Shown here piece after piece: positions 10,921 to 22,148 of a stretch of DNA of 64,000 bases; within the stretch, counting starts at the first letter, position 1, and the number at the start of each line of letters is the position of its first letter. A model generated the notes under the pieces. The model was given only the letters and a program-made list of their open reading frames with translations, ran no database searches and was not told the origin of the DNA. The DNA is from Cercospora beticola (Eukaryota; Ascomycota; Dothideomycetes; Mycosphaerellales; Mycosphaerellaceae): the NCBI RefSeq assembly GCF_033473495.1, contig NC_088941.1, positions 372,001-436,000 of the forward strand, written 5' to 3'. The position numbers and the translations under genes are program-made.

Positions 10921-11528
10921 ATCACAACGCCAACACACACTACATTGATTCAGCGCCGCGCAGCAGGATTTGATATGGAAGCGCTTATGGCAATGGCTGG
11001 AAGCATTTCACTGGGTACGACAAGCAGACAGGCCGTGGACGATTCTTACATGATTGATTTACATGCGCATCGAAGATCGGCGGCCCACTCGTTGGGGATC
11101 TGCCGTTACACAGTATAACGCGGAGATGGAGACACCTCCGATTTTTCGGGCCCTTGGCGATCTCGTGCGAGCCGTGGCGAGATGCTCTCACACCAAGCGC
11201 TGGCAACCTCCACAGCGTTCCCAGATCGAGCAGTTGGTAGCTTCGATGACCTCAGATTGCTAACCTCCGAGCCACGCGTAATTCCAAGCGACCAGTGGCA
11301 GCCGTTAGCGGATGTGAGGATTTCAAAACAAGCAGACGATGCAGGCCAATTCGGCGGCATGGCCGTCGCCGCCTGGCCAAGGCTCTCTCCCTCTTCCCCA
11401 TGGACCTCCTCCACGAAGGATTGGTTTAAGCTTCCCGTATTGGAGGCGATGTTACATACTGAGAGTCTTTGCTGGAAGCTCGATTGTACCCCGCTTCATC
11501 GCCTCAAAAGATTTTTTACTGTACGTAC
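10921..11528. other. Intergenic region between convergent genes
   Basis: Shared 3' region of the SDR (plus) and the MFS carrier (minus). Short ORFs on both strands are mutual shadows; nothing recognisable. Confidence 0.4.
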
Positions 11529-13137
11529 CTAGAGTGTGTAGCGAAAATGTGGGTGACGATCCCCTTTCACCCCAGCATCTATCAATTTCTGCTGCTCAAC
11601 GATATCCATGTTCTCTCTCCTCTCGTTGATACACTTTAGCACAAGGTAGATACCGCAATACCCTAAAGCAGCGCAGACGATCGCGGCCAAGCTCACCCCG
11701 TGTCCGATGACATATCGCCCGCGAGAGTCTGTGATTCGGTAGATCTGTCCTGCCAGAATTCCTGCACTGTTGCCCACAGTTTGCTGTAGACCGATGGCAG
11801 TGGCGCGCTTGTAATATCCTGCATTACTATTACTGTTCCAAGTGACGTTCAGTCCTACACAACAGTAAATCCCTGTTGCGGTAACGAATGTCGCGAAGTA
11901 GAGAATTGCTGTTCTATGCATGTCCACGCTGAGCATCATAGCGTAGCCGATTGCTGTGATCAAAGCCAGTGGGACCATGAAGAAAGCTCGTCTGCGGGCA
12001 AGATCGGAGAAGAAGGCGATTGCTAAGTAGAAGACCGAGGCCCAGATATAGACTGGGACGGTCAGGAGTTGGGTCTTGACGCTGCTGAATCCGAAGCCGC
12101 GGATGATGGTGGGGAGGAAAGTACTTGAATCGTCGTCAGCAAATGTACGCAGTTGAGATAGGTGCAAGTGAGATTTTACCTAAAACCAAAAGAACAAGTA
12201 TTCGCACAAAACTGGCAAAAAGCACTCAACCAGACTTTCCCATCCTTGAAAGCGAGCTTAACTTCTTCTCGATCGAACGTCTCGCTCTCGCCTTGATAAA
12301 TCGCAGCTTGACGATTCCGGATCCGCATCAACTTTTTATCATTTTCGTTGAGCCACCAGGCTTTTTCGAAATTATCTGGCAAGAGCAAGAAACATGCGAT
12401 TCCCACAGCCACGGATATCAATCCTTCGACCAGAAAAAGCCATCTCCAACCTTCTAGAGCTCCATTCAGACGGGTCAGACCATAAGCTAGTAGACCTCCG
12501 AATGCTCCCGAGAGTGCTGAGGCTACGAAGAGGTAGGAGACTCGTTGGGCTTGTTCCGTAGGTTTGTAGAATGTGCTGAGGTAGACTGTTAGGCAGGGGA
12601 AGAGGCCTGATTCGAAGGCTCCGAGGAGGAGGCGGGTGGCGAGGAGTGTGGCGTAGTTTTTCATGAAGGCGCTTCCGATTACTACGAGGGACCAGAGGAT
12701 TATGAAGGCTGGGATTAGGCGAGAGGGACGAGCGGCTTTGAGGATTAGGGAGGAGGGGATTTCGAAGGTTATGTATGTGACTGGCCTCGTTGTGTTAGTT
12801 GAGGGATTCGGAGTGGAGAGCCTCGTTCGTACCGTAGAAGACTGTGACTGCGACATTCAATTGGGAGCCGGTTAAGTTGAGGTCTTCGTTCATGCCGGCG
12901 ATGGCAGCATTTCCTATGTGATACGTGTCAACAAAATGCAGAGACATGAGCGATTACATGCTCACCAATATTGCTTCGATCGAGGTAGGCCACTAGGAAC
13001 ACTACCACCATCATGGGTGAGAGCCACAGATCCAGTTTCCTCACGAGCCGCTTTTCAGCCGCCGGGTCGATGGTCGTCTCGCATGTTGTAGCAGTAGTTT
13101 CGACATCGATGGCTTGCTTTTCATCATGGCCGTCCAT
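11529..13137 (-). CDS. MFS carrier, anion:cation symporter family (allantoate-permease-like)
   Basis: Exons 13137-12966, 12913-12833, 12780-12180 and 12123-11529 give 482 residues; introns are 12965-12914, 12832-12781 and 12179-12124. Signature regions: KLDLWLSPMMVVVFLVAYLDRSNIGNA at the first helix, FYVTYITFEIPSSL, RLLLGAFESGLFPCLTVYLSTFY, and GWRWLFLVEGLISV. These mark the ACS (Dal5/Tna1-like) MFS group, which imports carboxylates, vitamins or ureides at the plasma membrane. The exact substrate is unknown. An in-frame ATG at 13179 would add 14 residues; 13137 is preferred because it starts the usual hydrophilic tail. It is divergent from the FAH-family hydrolase, about 400 bases away. Confidence 0.88.
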
Positions 13138-13533
13138 TTTTGGGAGTGTGCAGTTAGGCGCTTGCTTCCTCAGACACATTGGTGGCGACCATCACTTAAG
13201 CAAAGCATATGTTTGTGCCAAGCCTTTGTGATAGCAGGCTCAGGCCTATCGGGCACGCTTCTGCCAAAGAATTGGCCGACCTCGAGATAAGTACCTCTAT
13301 GAGTGGAGAATCATTTTGATGTTCGCAATCTTCACGCATTCCGTGGCATCACATCAAAGAGCTCTTTGCAGCCCGATCGGGCAACTTCTTCGCCTAATCG
13401 ATGGCCGGCCCACGCAGAAAGTAGCTCCACTTCTGCGAGCATAGTCAACTCATGTTCGCAGAATGAGATAGCTGTGTAACATACAATACATTCTCTCGGC
13501 AACACGCACAAGATCGTCGTCTTCGTCCCGAAT
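13138..13533. promoter_or_regulatory. Divergent promoter of MFS carrier and FAH-family hydrolase
   Basis: 396 bases shared by two genes transcribed away from each other, which suggests co-regulation. No TATA box or recognised factor site could be assigned. Confidence 0.45.
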
Positions 13534-14461
13534 ATGGCTTCGTGGAAACGACTTGTGCGATTTATCGCCGCAGAAGATGAGCTTGAGCATATCGGCGAAC
13601 CTGTCGATCCTGAGCTTGATGGTGAGAATTAGATGCGCTTTTGCAGAATGTGCGGGGCTGAATCTCTGAGTAGTCGGTGCTGCTTTGGCGAGCAATCAAA
13701 CAATACAAGTCAAGACATATTCAGGGTCATCCACTTTACAGGACGACATACATCCAACCGGGCATACTCTCACCACCAAGACCATTCTCCCGCCTGTATC
13801 CCGCCAGGAAGTTGGGACAATTCGCTGCATTGGACTCAATTATCGTCATCATGCCGCCGAGATGAAGTTGGAAGTTCCAACATATCCGTCAGTCTTCTTC
13901 AAGCCAGCGAATTGCCTTAATGGTCCCAATGCGGACCTCGTTATTCCTCGACAAGCTACAGATGAGCAGGCAGACTACGAAGCTGAATTAGCAGTGGTCA
14001 TTGGCCAAGCATGCCGCAATGTGACAGCTGAGAATGCCATGGAGTACGTGCTAGGGTACACATGCTCCAACGATGTGACAGCTCGCAAATGGCAGTTTGC
14101 AGGAGGCAACACGCAATGGGGGTATGGCAAAGGTTTTGACGGCTTCGCACCAATCGGTCCTTGTCTTGTTTCTGCCAGAGAGATTCCGGATCCTAGTGTG
14201 ATCGAGCTCAAGACCGTGCTCAACGGAAAGGTCATGCAGGAGAGTAGAGCGGATGACATGATCTTTTCCATCGCGGAGATCGTTCCGCATTTGAGCCAGG
14301 GAACCACGCTCGAGGCAGGTACTGTGATCATGACTGGGACACCACATGGGATAGGAGTCAGCAGTCAGCCTCCGGTGTTTCTGCGTCATGGAGACGATGT
14401 GCGGATTGTGATGAGCCATGGTTTAGGGAGCTTGATCAATCATGTGGTTTACGAGGAGTAG
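13534..14461 (+). CDS. Fumarylacetoacetate hydrolase (FAH) family protein
   Basis: Exons 13534-13621 and 13671-14461 give 292 residues; intron 13622-13670 (GTGAGA...GCTGAAT...GAG). The join reconstructs MASWKRLVRFIA...DPELDVVGAALAS, a normal FAH-family N-terminus. The catalytic core is present: GLNYRHHAAEM, PSVFFKP, the metal-binding DYEAELAVVIG, NDVTARKWQ, KGFDGFAPIGP, and MTGTPHGIG near the end. Members hydrolyse C-C bonds of acylpyruvates or decarboxylate oxaloacetate, often late in aromatic degradation. This is a homologue of the FAHD1-like group and not necessarily the tyrosine-pathway enzyme. Divergent from an ACS carrier. Confidence 0.87.
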
Positions 14462-14935
14462 TCTAGGCGACAGGGTGAGCGGCCGCGGGTTGCTACTCAC
14501 AGATCGGCATTGCTGTATAAGCATAGCCCTAGGTTCCTCCGAAGAGACTAGTAACGAACATGTTAGTTGTTAGTTCTAGAATTGCTCGGCTACTGCAAGA
14601 GCTGCTGTCAAGTATCTCACGCCCAGACACCTCAGGCCCGCACGCCAAGCCTTGCTCCTGGAGCAGCGACAGCGGTGTGCCTGCCAGACTGCCAGAAACA
14701 CCAACTTCGCTCTCACGCCACTGGATCTGGAAAGGAGGTGACTCCTCGGCCACCAGAGCTGTTATGCATTTCTTCGAAGAGCGGAGGACAGCTCGGCGAC
14801 TTGCAGATACCATACCAGTCCTGCAACTACCTTTGGCCATGAAGGCGCACGTGTTGCATCCAGGTCTTCCATCCAGGTCGTTGTCCTCTGCTCCTGGACC
14901 TGCTGTATCCGGCTGCGGTGCCGCGGAAACACCTG
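14462..14935. other. Intergenic region before promoter duplication
   Basis: About 470 bases downstream of the FAH-family gene. The ORFs here are short and overlapping with no recognisable domain. Confidence 0.35.
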
Positions 14936-15373
14936 GTCAGCTCTCAGGTCCAAGATCTTACCCTTGAGGGGCACGGTCTCGTCTCGACCAAATTTGGCAA
15001 TTGTTGCGACAACTGCAATAAAGTAACGTTGGGATAGGCATGTTTGTACCGCCATGCTAGACTAGCCATCCTCCGGAGGTGAGCGGAAAATGCCAGTGCC
15101 TATTGCAGTATAAAGACCATCACTATTGGCGACAAGTAGAGCCGAAAGTCAGTTCTCAGGTCCAAGATCTTACCCTTGAGGGGCACGGTCTCGTCTCGAC
15201 CAAATTTGGCAATTGTTGCGACAACTGCAATAAAGTAACGTTGGGATAGGCATGTTTGTACCGCCATGCTAGACTAGCCATCCTCCGGAGGTGAGCGGAA
15301 AATGCCAGTGCCTATTGCAGTATAAAGACCATCACTATTGGCGACAAGTAGAGCCGAAAGTCAGTTCTCAAGT
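14936..15373. repeat. 212-bp direct tandem duplication containing a TATA box
   Basis: Copy 1 is 14936-15147 and copy 2 is 15148-15359; they differ at about one base (GTCAGCTCTC versus GTCAGTTCTC). A third unit starts at 15360 (GTCAGTTCTCAAGTC) but diverges after about 14 bases. Each copy carries TATAAAG (15109-15115 and 15321-15327). The second lies 120 bases upstream of the ATG of the secreted protein at 15441, so the duplicated unit is the promoter of that gene. Near identity implies a recent event; an assembly artefact is possible. Confidence 0.92.
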
Positions 15374-15440
15374 CAAAAACAGCTGCCAAAGCACCATCAA
15401 TTGTCACACTCAAACCGACATTCACTTCACTGAACTCAAG

Positions 15441-15989
15441 ATGCTGAGCCACTCCAAGACCTTCATCGCCATACTGGCAGCAGCAGCATATCTTCCTTCC
15501 ACTCTGGGCTGCATCTGGTTCAATGCCACACTCCACGAAGGCGCCAACAAAGCCAGTTCCGCCGAAGAAGCCATCGACCTCCAAAAACAAAAGACAAGTG
15601 GCGGACAAGTCGGCGATGTTCGCCTAGACGTCTACTTCTGGGATGACAAAGACAACGACGATATCGTGGAGCCATTGAAAGACGCTTTCTGTACCGGAGT
15701 GGACCTCAAGCCATATGCAGACAATACTTGGGTTGTGCCATGTACACCAGAAGAGAAGCAAGTCGAACTCGACATTGTTTACAACCCGGATATCACAGAA
15801 GGTGGAGTGCTTGTCAGTGTCTTCAAGTATAAATATCCGAGAGAGCAAGCGGAGGCCTCGAACAATCCAGACAAAGATCTCATTTACACTTTCAATACTG
15901 AGAGCAATGACGCGAAAGGGGAGTTCTTTGAGGATAAAATCTTCTGCAGAGACTGTACGAGTTCTGCGGGTCAGCCTCTGAAGTGTTGA
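15441..15989 (+). CDS. Small secreted cysteine-containing protein (candidate effector)
   Basis: 182 residues, single exon. Residues 1-23 form a signal peptide (MLSHSKTFIAILAAAAYLPSTLG, cleavage probably before Cys24). The mature part is acidic and has six cysteines (CIWF, FCTG, PCTP, FCRDC and the C-terminal Cys), which would allow three disulfides. No family recognised. The frame is open upstream to 15291, but those residues are untypical and the ATG at 15441 starts the signal peptide. TATA box 120 bases upstream, duplicated with the 212-bp unit. Effector status is inferred only from size, secretion and Cys content. Confidence 0.75.
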   Translation: MLSHSKTFIAILAAAAYLPSTLGCIWFNATLHEGANKASSAEEAIDLQKQKTSGGQVGDVRLDVYFWDDKDNDDIVEPLKDAFCTGVDLKPYADNTWVVPCTPEEKQVELDIVYNPDITEGGVLVSVFKYKYPREQAEASNNPDKDLIYTFNTESNDAKGEFFEDKIFCRDCTSSAGQPLKC

Positions 15990-16426
15990 TGTGATGATTA
16001 GAGACTAGCTGGAAATATTTGTGGTTCACGTCTCACTCAAGACGTAGGATAGCTCTAGAGAAAAGGTACGATTCAATGTGCAATTGAGCGTTCGGGAGGA
16101 TTTCACTACCTACATCTCATAAACGTTCTTGATATCTCAAGCAGCTCAGCGGCAGCAAGAGACATTTCATCTGCCAACGCTAGAGCCATGTGTCTGTCTG
16201 AAAGTCTCCAAGTAGTCGGATGCAGGCGAGATACGAGAACAGACTCCAACCCTGCATTTCAGTAAAGTATACGATGCCCTACAACATTGTTAGAAATGCT
16301 TCACTACACTCGTGGTTCTGTCATCTCCTCTTGACTTAATCTTCAAACAACAGCTTCCCTTCCAAACCAGATCTCCTTTCTCAAAGACAGATTCCACAAC
16401 TCCTCCACGCCCACAAAACACCAAAG
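15990..16426. other. Intergenic region
   Basis: Promoter/5' UTR of the cerato-platanin gene; the last 100 bases before the ATG are CT- and CA-rich. Nothing else seen. Confidence 0.4.
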
Positions 16427-16891
16427 ATGAAACTCCTCCCAGCCACCCTCCTCCTCTCCCTCTTCTCCACACCCCTCACAACCGCAACCCTAATCACCTA
16501 CGACGCCGGCTACGACGACCCCACCGGCCCTCTAACAGCAATCGCCTGCTCCACAGGCCCAAACGGCCTCATGACGACCCAAAACTGGAACTTCCAATCC
16601 GAAATTCCAACATTTCCATTCATGGGCGGTTCAGCCGATATCGAAGCCTGGAATAGCGAGTTCTGTGGACAATGCTATCAAATCACATATGGCGAGAACA
16701 CAGTTTATGTTTTGGGAATTGACCGCTCAGCGAAGGGTATGAACTTGAGTAAAGCGGCCATGGATGCTTTGACGAGGGGGATGGCGGTGCAGGAGGGGAC
16801 GCTTGATGCCGTGGTGGTGAGGGTTGGAGGGGAGATGTGTGGGTTGGGGTGGAAGAGGAGGAGGGGCTTGAGGACGGAGGTTAGTGCTTAG
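16427..16891 (+). CDS. Cerato-platanin family secreted protein
   Basis: 154 residues, single exon. Signal peptide 1-20 (MKLLPATLLLSLFSTPLTTA), then the family start LITYDAGYDDPTGPLTAIACS. The four conserved cysteines are present: ACSTG, CGQC (two) and EMCGL. Family members are small secreted beta-barrel proteins of the fungal wall and medium that can bind chitin-type oligomers and elicit plant responses. Here the chain continues 13 residues past the usual CGL end with a basic GWKRRRG tail, where most members stop. Codon use changes from C-ending to G-ending around 16700. No intron signals were needed. Confidence 0.88.
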   Translation: MKLLPATLLLSLFSTPLTTATLITYDAGYDDPTGPLTAIACSTGPNGLMTTQNWNFQSEIPTFPFMGGSADIEAWNSEFCGQCYQITYGENTVYVLGIDRSAKGMNLSKAAMDALTRGMAVQEGTLDAVVVRVGGEMCGLGWKRRRGLRTEVSA

Positions 16892-17045
16892 GTGTGTGCT
16901 TTCGAAAGAGATGGAATCAGAGTCGAAAGTCGTGCGATAGTATGTATGTTCAGTATGTACATCGAAGACATGAGCCTCGTAGATCATCTCATCTTGATTC
17001 TGCCGTGATTCTCGTACAACGTACATTGCTCGCTTCGAATGAGCT

Positions 17046-19166
17046 TTATTGTGGCTCGCTCGTGCCATCTTTCATGGGTATCCAATCACCATCTGCTGTC
17101 CAGGTTCCAGCTTTTGTAAAGTCGGCGGTCCTGCTGCCAGACATATATGCGAATCTGAAATATTCTGGAACTGCGCTCTGCGAGTCGGACTCACGTATCC
17201 CAGCACCTTCTTCCGCAAAATCATCGATATCAGAGCTTGACGCGATAGGCAGCATTCCGGGCTCACTTCTCCCCAGATGATGGCGTTTCCATGTCCAAGT
17301 GTAGTTGCCAGTTCCGACTAGACCATCACCATCCCAATACGATGAATCGTCTCGAAATCCGCGGAAGCGCTCAACGTCGTTGACGAGGACTGAGACACCA
17401 TCATAAGTGATACCGAGTTTTTCATCGAATATTGGAAGAGAGCCCATGTTGAAGGTGATATTCTTCGCTCCGATTGCCAATGCACTGATGGCCGGGAGCA
17501 AAGAATGTTGAGCAGTACCTTGTAGTAATTCTGCTGGCAGCTCCACGATGGACGCGAAACCCCATCTTGCCACTCCGTTGATGAATAGACCCAGGAGAAG
17601 TCCTTGGTAGATCAAACTTGGGCGATTCTGGAAGCTTGTTCCAGGCAGTAACAGAAGTGCCAAAATGTAGTGGTGAATTCGCAGACTGAGTCCTGGGATG
17701 GCCAGAAATATGAGTAGTGCCGCGACCATGGATCCATAGATCGCTAGGTAGCGCGGCATTCGTCCTTCCACGCGGAATGCCCAAGCTTGTCCTAAAGCAA
17801 TGAAGAATATAGCAAGAACAATTGTAATCAAAGCAGGCACAGCTCCCGGCTGTGCTTTGAGATCGTGAGGGGTCAATCGTTGAATCGGGATCCTGTCGAA
17901 TGTGTAGTTGTTCAAACTGCCCACCCAAGCTGGTCCTAGCCAAAGAATGGTCTTTTCGACCTGCGCTGTCAGTCCTGTCAAGCTTCTCTTGCTCGTAAAT
18001 CTGTACGTAACATATGCACAGAAGCAAGCGGGCAAGAAACGTCCAAATGCGATACTGAGGAGACCGTAGTAGGTCGTATTTGCAGGCGGGTCAGAAACCA
18101 ACGCAACGTGGAAGAAAAGAGCCACAAATATGCTCCAGAAGTGGACAGCGGGGTCTGTCGTGAAGAGCGAGACCAGAATCGTGAATATCAAAGTGGGGGC
18201 TAGCGCTGGCCAGCGCAAATCCTTGCATTGCGTCCTTGTGCCAGACAGGAAGCCGAATGTGTGCGGGAAATAGCTCGCAAAGCCAGTACTTTCAATGCTG
18301 TTTCGATTCACGGAAGGGAGTATGGATTGCTCGCCAGTCAAAGTGAGTACACCGCATCCGCCCTCGATGTCGCGAATGAAACCGGCGTGCACCGCAGAAG
18401 CGCAAATGAAGCTGTCGCCGCGGTAGATGGCGTTATCCACAATTCCATCTTCGAACCCCGTCTGCTCCTCTTTTGGTCCGCCAATGACCAAAGGTTTGTA
18501 AGTAACCATTTGATCACCAACGGCATGGCCTTGTGTCAACACCTTGTGGCAATCCGCGGGACACCTGAACGCGAGACTCGCATTTGAGAAGGGCCTGCAA
18601 AGGTTGCCATTGAGTCCGCATCGATTGTCGTCTCCCCAATATCTTGCTGCGCAGCTCAATCTGATCGGTGTACCGTAACCGGGAATTTGGGCAGCGAATG
18701 CTGACCTATGTAGCAGCAAAGAGAACACTAGGAGCCATGAAGCGATTGCGCCTACTAGCAACCAGAATCGATGTATTCTCTTCGGTGTGTAGCGGTCCAG
18801 CAAGTTGATGGGCAAATGCTGGAAACTGGGAAAGAACGGTTTGATAGTATATATCCTCGGCGGATCAGGGCCTTTGACCCACGTCACTGTCGCCGCCCAT
18901 GCTTTCTTCAGCGGCTTCGGTATGCGATCTCCAAGCTTGTTCTGCAATGATGGTCTCGGTCGTGCAGGTGAAGGATCGAAATCGTCGGCCGGAGCGCGTC
19001 GCCGGAGGGGCGCATCGGGTCCAATCGTCTCATCGTCGTCGGTATCGGATGGAGAGTCGCGGTAGCGGTCGGTGTGAATGTCGTTGTGGGTGGTGTAGCC
19101 GTTGCTGCTGGAGCTCGAGAAGTGAGCTTCCTCGTCGGTGCTACTGCTCTCATATCTGGATGCCAT
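17046..19166 (-). CDS. LCCL-domain multi-pass membrane protein
   Basis: 706 residues, single exon. Residues 1-100 are Ser/Asp-rich and disordered; a transmembrane helix follows at about 133-152. Residues about 160-305 form an LCCL domain with its paired cysteines (LSCAARYWGDDNRCG, CRPF, FRCPADCHKV, SFICASAVHAG, GGCGVLTLTG). About 8 further hydrophobic segments occupy 310-570, and the C-terminal 130 residues are hydrophilic with N-glycosylation sequons. This is the layout of the fungal LCCL membrane family, whose function is unknown. The last bases of the gene lie only about 150 bases from the cerato-platanin stop (convergent). Confidence 0.88.
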   Translation of the reverse strand: MASRYESSSTDEEAHFSSSSSNGYTTHNDIHTDRYRDSPSDTDDDETIGPDAPLRRRAPADDFDPSPARPRPSLQNKLGDRIPKPLKKAWAATVTWVKGPDPPRIYTIKPFFPSFQHLPINLLDRYTPKRIHRFWLLVGAIASWLLVFSLLLHRSAFAAQIPGYGTPIRLSCAARYWGDDNRCGLNGNLCRPFSNASLAFRCPADCHKVLTQGHAVGDQMVTYKPLVIGGPKEEQTGFEDGIVDNAIYRGDSFICASAVHAGFIRDIEGGCGVLTLTGEQSILPSVNRNSIESTGFASYFPHTFGFLSGTRTQCKDLRWPALAPTLIFTILVSLFTTDPAVHFWSIFVALFFHVALVSDPPANTTYYGLLSIAFGRFLPACFCAYVTYRFTSKRSLTGLTAQVEKTILWLGPAWVGSLNNYTFDRIPIQRLTPHDLKAQPGAVPALITIVLAIFFIALGQAWAFRVEGRMPRYLAIYGSMVAALLIFLAIPGLSLRIHHYILALLLLPGTSFQNRPSLIYQGLLLGLFINGVARWGFASIVELPAELLQGTAQHSLLPAISALAIGAKNITFNMGSLPIFDEKLGITYDGVSVLVNDVERFRGFRDDSSYWDGDGLVGTGNYTWTWKRHHLGRSEPGMLPIASSSDIDDFAEEGAGIRESDSQSAVPEYFRFAYMSGSRTADFTKAGTWTADGDWIPMKDGTSEPQ

Positions 19167-20186
19167 CTTATCGCCGATCTAACCCCGCGGCGGTATCCTC
19201 GTCGCAGTTGCCTGATGCTGGTACTGCTATCAACGTATCATATTGCTGTTGTCTGTATAACGATCTGAGGTATGCGACTGTGTTCCAAGCATTCTACAGC
19301 AACCAACGCGCGTAAGAGCGATTGGCGACTGCTCCCACCGGGCTCGGAACGACCAAGACCCATCCTTCCACGTGTTCGGCTGGAGCTGTCGGATGCAGGT
19401 CCGCTTCAGTAATGCAAGGCCCAAACCATGTCCGTTTTCACAATTCACAACGATAATACATCAACACCCTACCGGATGCTTATAACGAAAGCTGTTGCAC
19501 GTGTACTTGACCTGGGAAGTCGTGCTATCGGTTATTGAGTCGTCTTCCTCGTTCGAACCAAGTCGCCGGATGTGGAGAGCTATCGCTGCAGTACTTGTAG
19601 GCTGCAGGAAGGCGGCAGGCAATTAGAAGACATGTCGAAGAAATGCTCTCGTCCTTTTGACCCATTTGGATGTGAATCTCTTCGAACGGGACAGGGGCCT
19701 GTTGATGTGCTCGATAACGCCATGTCTTGCCCCTCTCTCACCATTCGTAGTCGCAGCAATTTATGTATCGAGCAGAGACGAACTCGCAAAAACGCGCCTT
19801 CTCAGCATTGCGCAACTCCCTATTCACGAAATTGCTTCTAAGATCACTGCGTTACTGCGAACGTCGACATCGCCAAGCCAACAAAGAGGAACGTGGTCTA
19901 TGATGCTCAATGCCATCTGTCGACGCGCTTTTTGACCCACTTTTGTCGAACTGATTCGCTGCACGTCGTCCCGTCTCCAGCGCCACACCGAGCGGTCGAC
20001 GGACTTTATATCAACTCGCGCTTCCTGATTACCTGATCATCGACTGATAAGCCGCGCGGGGAAGACTATAGTTGGACGGAGCATTGATGCGACAATTGCT
20101 TTCGTTGTTCTGTCTTGACAAACGACCTGGACTTTTGTGATCAGCCACCGACCACCACGAGACGTCGCGTGCCTGTCATCTGCAAC
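19167..20186. other. Divergent intergenic region
   Basis: About 1 kb shared by the LCCL gene and the aminotransferase gene. ORFs are short and overlapping. Nothing recognised beyond probable promoters. Confidence 0.4.
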
Positions 20187-22148
20187 ATGGATTCGCGGCC
20201 GGAACCTAAAGACCTGTCCCACCATCTCAGCAGAGTCACCAAGAAACGCAACGCCAGCGCTATCAAAGCATTCTACAAATACTTTCAAATTCCTGGTATC
20301 GGCCAGCTCGCAGGCGGATTGCCAAATAATTACTATTTTCCTTTCGACACTCTCGAGGCGAAAGTCGCGCGTCCAGATCGCTGGCAGCCAACGCCGAACC
20401 GACCAGTCGATAACCCGGGCGACGATGAAGCCCTCGCAGCCCTGTCCTTGGATGACAAGGACAAGGCACGCTCCAAACAAAGCCCCCTGAACCAACCACA
20501 AGATGCCATCCTGGTGCCGCACGAATCTCAGCAACCCAATCCCGTCAAAAAGATCGACCTGAACACCGCGCTGCAATACGGCCAAGCGCAAGGCTATCCG
20601 CCATTATACTACTTCATCCGCGAGTTCACGCAGCAGAACCTGCACCCAAACACCCCGTACAAAGGCGGTCCGGAGGTGGTCTTGACATGCGGCAACACAG
20701 ATGGATGGTCCAAAGTACTCTCGGCGTTCACGAACGAATGGAGCGAGGAGAAGGACTGGACAAGAGATCGTGAGGGCTTGTTGGTGGAAGAGTTCGCATA
20801 CATGAATGCTATACAAAGTGCCGGGCCAAGAGGCTTGACCGTCACGCCAGTGGCAATTGATGACGAAGGTCTGCTGGCTGAAGGACCAGGCGGCCTTCGT
20901 GATGTACTAGAGAATTGGGATTACAAGAAGGGGAAGAGGCCGCATCTGCTGTACACTGTTACGTGAGTACAACGATGCTACGCACAATTCCTGCAGCTGA
21001 CAAGCCACAGTATGGGGCAGAATCCAACTTCTGGCGTCCTTTCGCTTGCGCGACGTCGCGAGCTGTACGCAATCGCCAGCGAGTATGACATTCTGATCAT
21101 CGAGGACGATCCTTACTGGTATCTGCAATTCCCTTCAGCAACAACTGTCAACACGACGACCACTGCCGACAGTTCCAATACCTCGTTCAACCCAGACCAG
21201 CCCATGTTCGCAAATGCCGAGCCTGTGCCAGATGGCTGGAAGTCGAGCGGATATCCCTTCTTAGATTCGCTTGTGCCATCCTTCATCAACATCGATACAG
21301 ATGGCCGCGTCCTTCGCCTAGACACCTTTAGCAAGACTGTTGCGCCTGGGTGTAGATTGGGGTGGATCACCGGTCAGCCTGCTCTTATCGAGCGAATCCT
21401 GCGGATCACAGAAACCAGCACACAACAGCCCTCGGGATTTGTGCAAGCTATGATCTCCGAGCTCATCCTGGGCCCAGATCATGACGGCTTGCAGAAGCCA
21501 AAGAAAGATGGCGGTAAAGGCGGCCTTAAGGACGGCGAGGGCTGGAAAGCCGACGGCTGGGTCCGCTGGCTGGAAGGTCTGCGTGGCAACTACGAGAGGC
21601 GAATGAACAACATGTCCAAGATTCTCGATGCCACCAAGTATCAGGTCAAGGCCGGCAGACGACCAAGTCTTGTACAGCACGAAGACGATGAAGACGAAGA
21701 TGAGTGGAGCGTTGTCGAACGGACACAATTGTACTCATTCGATTGGCCTGTTGGCGGCATGTTTGTCTGGCTCAAGATTCACTTTGATGAACATCCACTG
21801 TTCAGAGAATACAAGAAGCGCGGCGAGCTTCAGCGATTGGGCAGAGCACTCTGGATATTCTGGACGACTTCTCCATACAAAGTCCTAGCCGCTCCAGGAA
21901 CTATGTTCTCTCCTACAGAAGAGATCGCCGAGAAGAAAGGATGGAAGCATTTCCGATTGTGCTTCGCCGCGATCGACGAGGAGGACCTTGGTGGGGTGAC
22001 GCAGAGGCTGGCAGACGGTGTTCATGCCTTTTTCAGGATCAAAGATGCGAAAGCAATTGAGAAGATCTTGGAGGAAGATGCGGATGAGGAGCGAATTCTG
22101 GGCAAGGAAGGTTTGGTCAATGTGGGTATGACAGCAACAGGTTGTTAG
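20187..22148 (+). CDS. Aromatic aminotransferase-like PLP enzyme (Aro8/Aro9 group)
   Basis: Exons 20187-20962 and 21011-22148 give 637 residues; intron 20963-21010 (GTGAGT...GCTGAC...CAG). Class I/II fold-type I aminotransferase: TCGNTDGWSKVL loop, MGQNPTSGVLS, IIEDDPYWYLQF, and the PLP lysine in DTFSKTVAPGCRLGW. The group transaminates Phe/Tyr/Trp, 2-aminoadipate or kynurenine. The protein is longer than usual (about 500) because of an Asp/Lys-rich stretch near 80-130 and a Thr-rich insert after DDPYWY. The frame extends upstream only to a TTG, so the first ATG (20187) is used. Substrate not determined. Confidence 0.88.
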
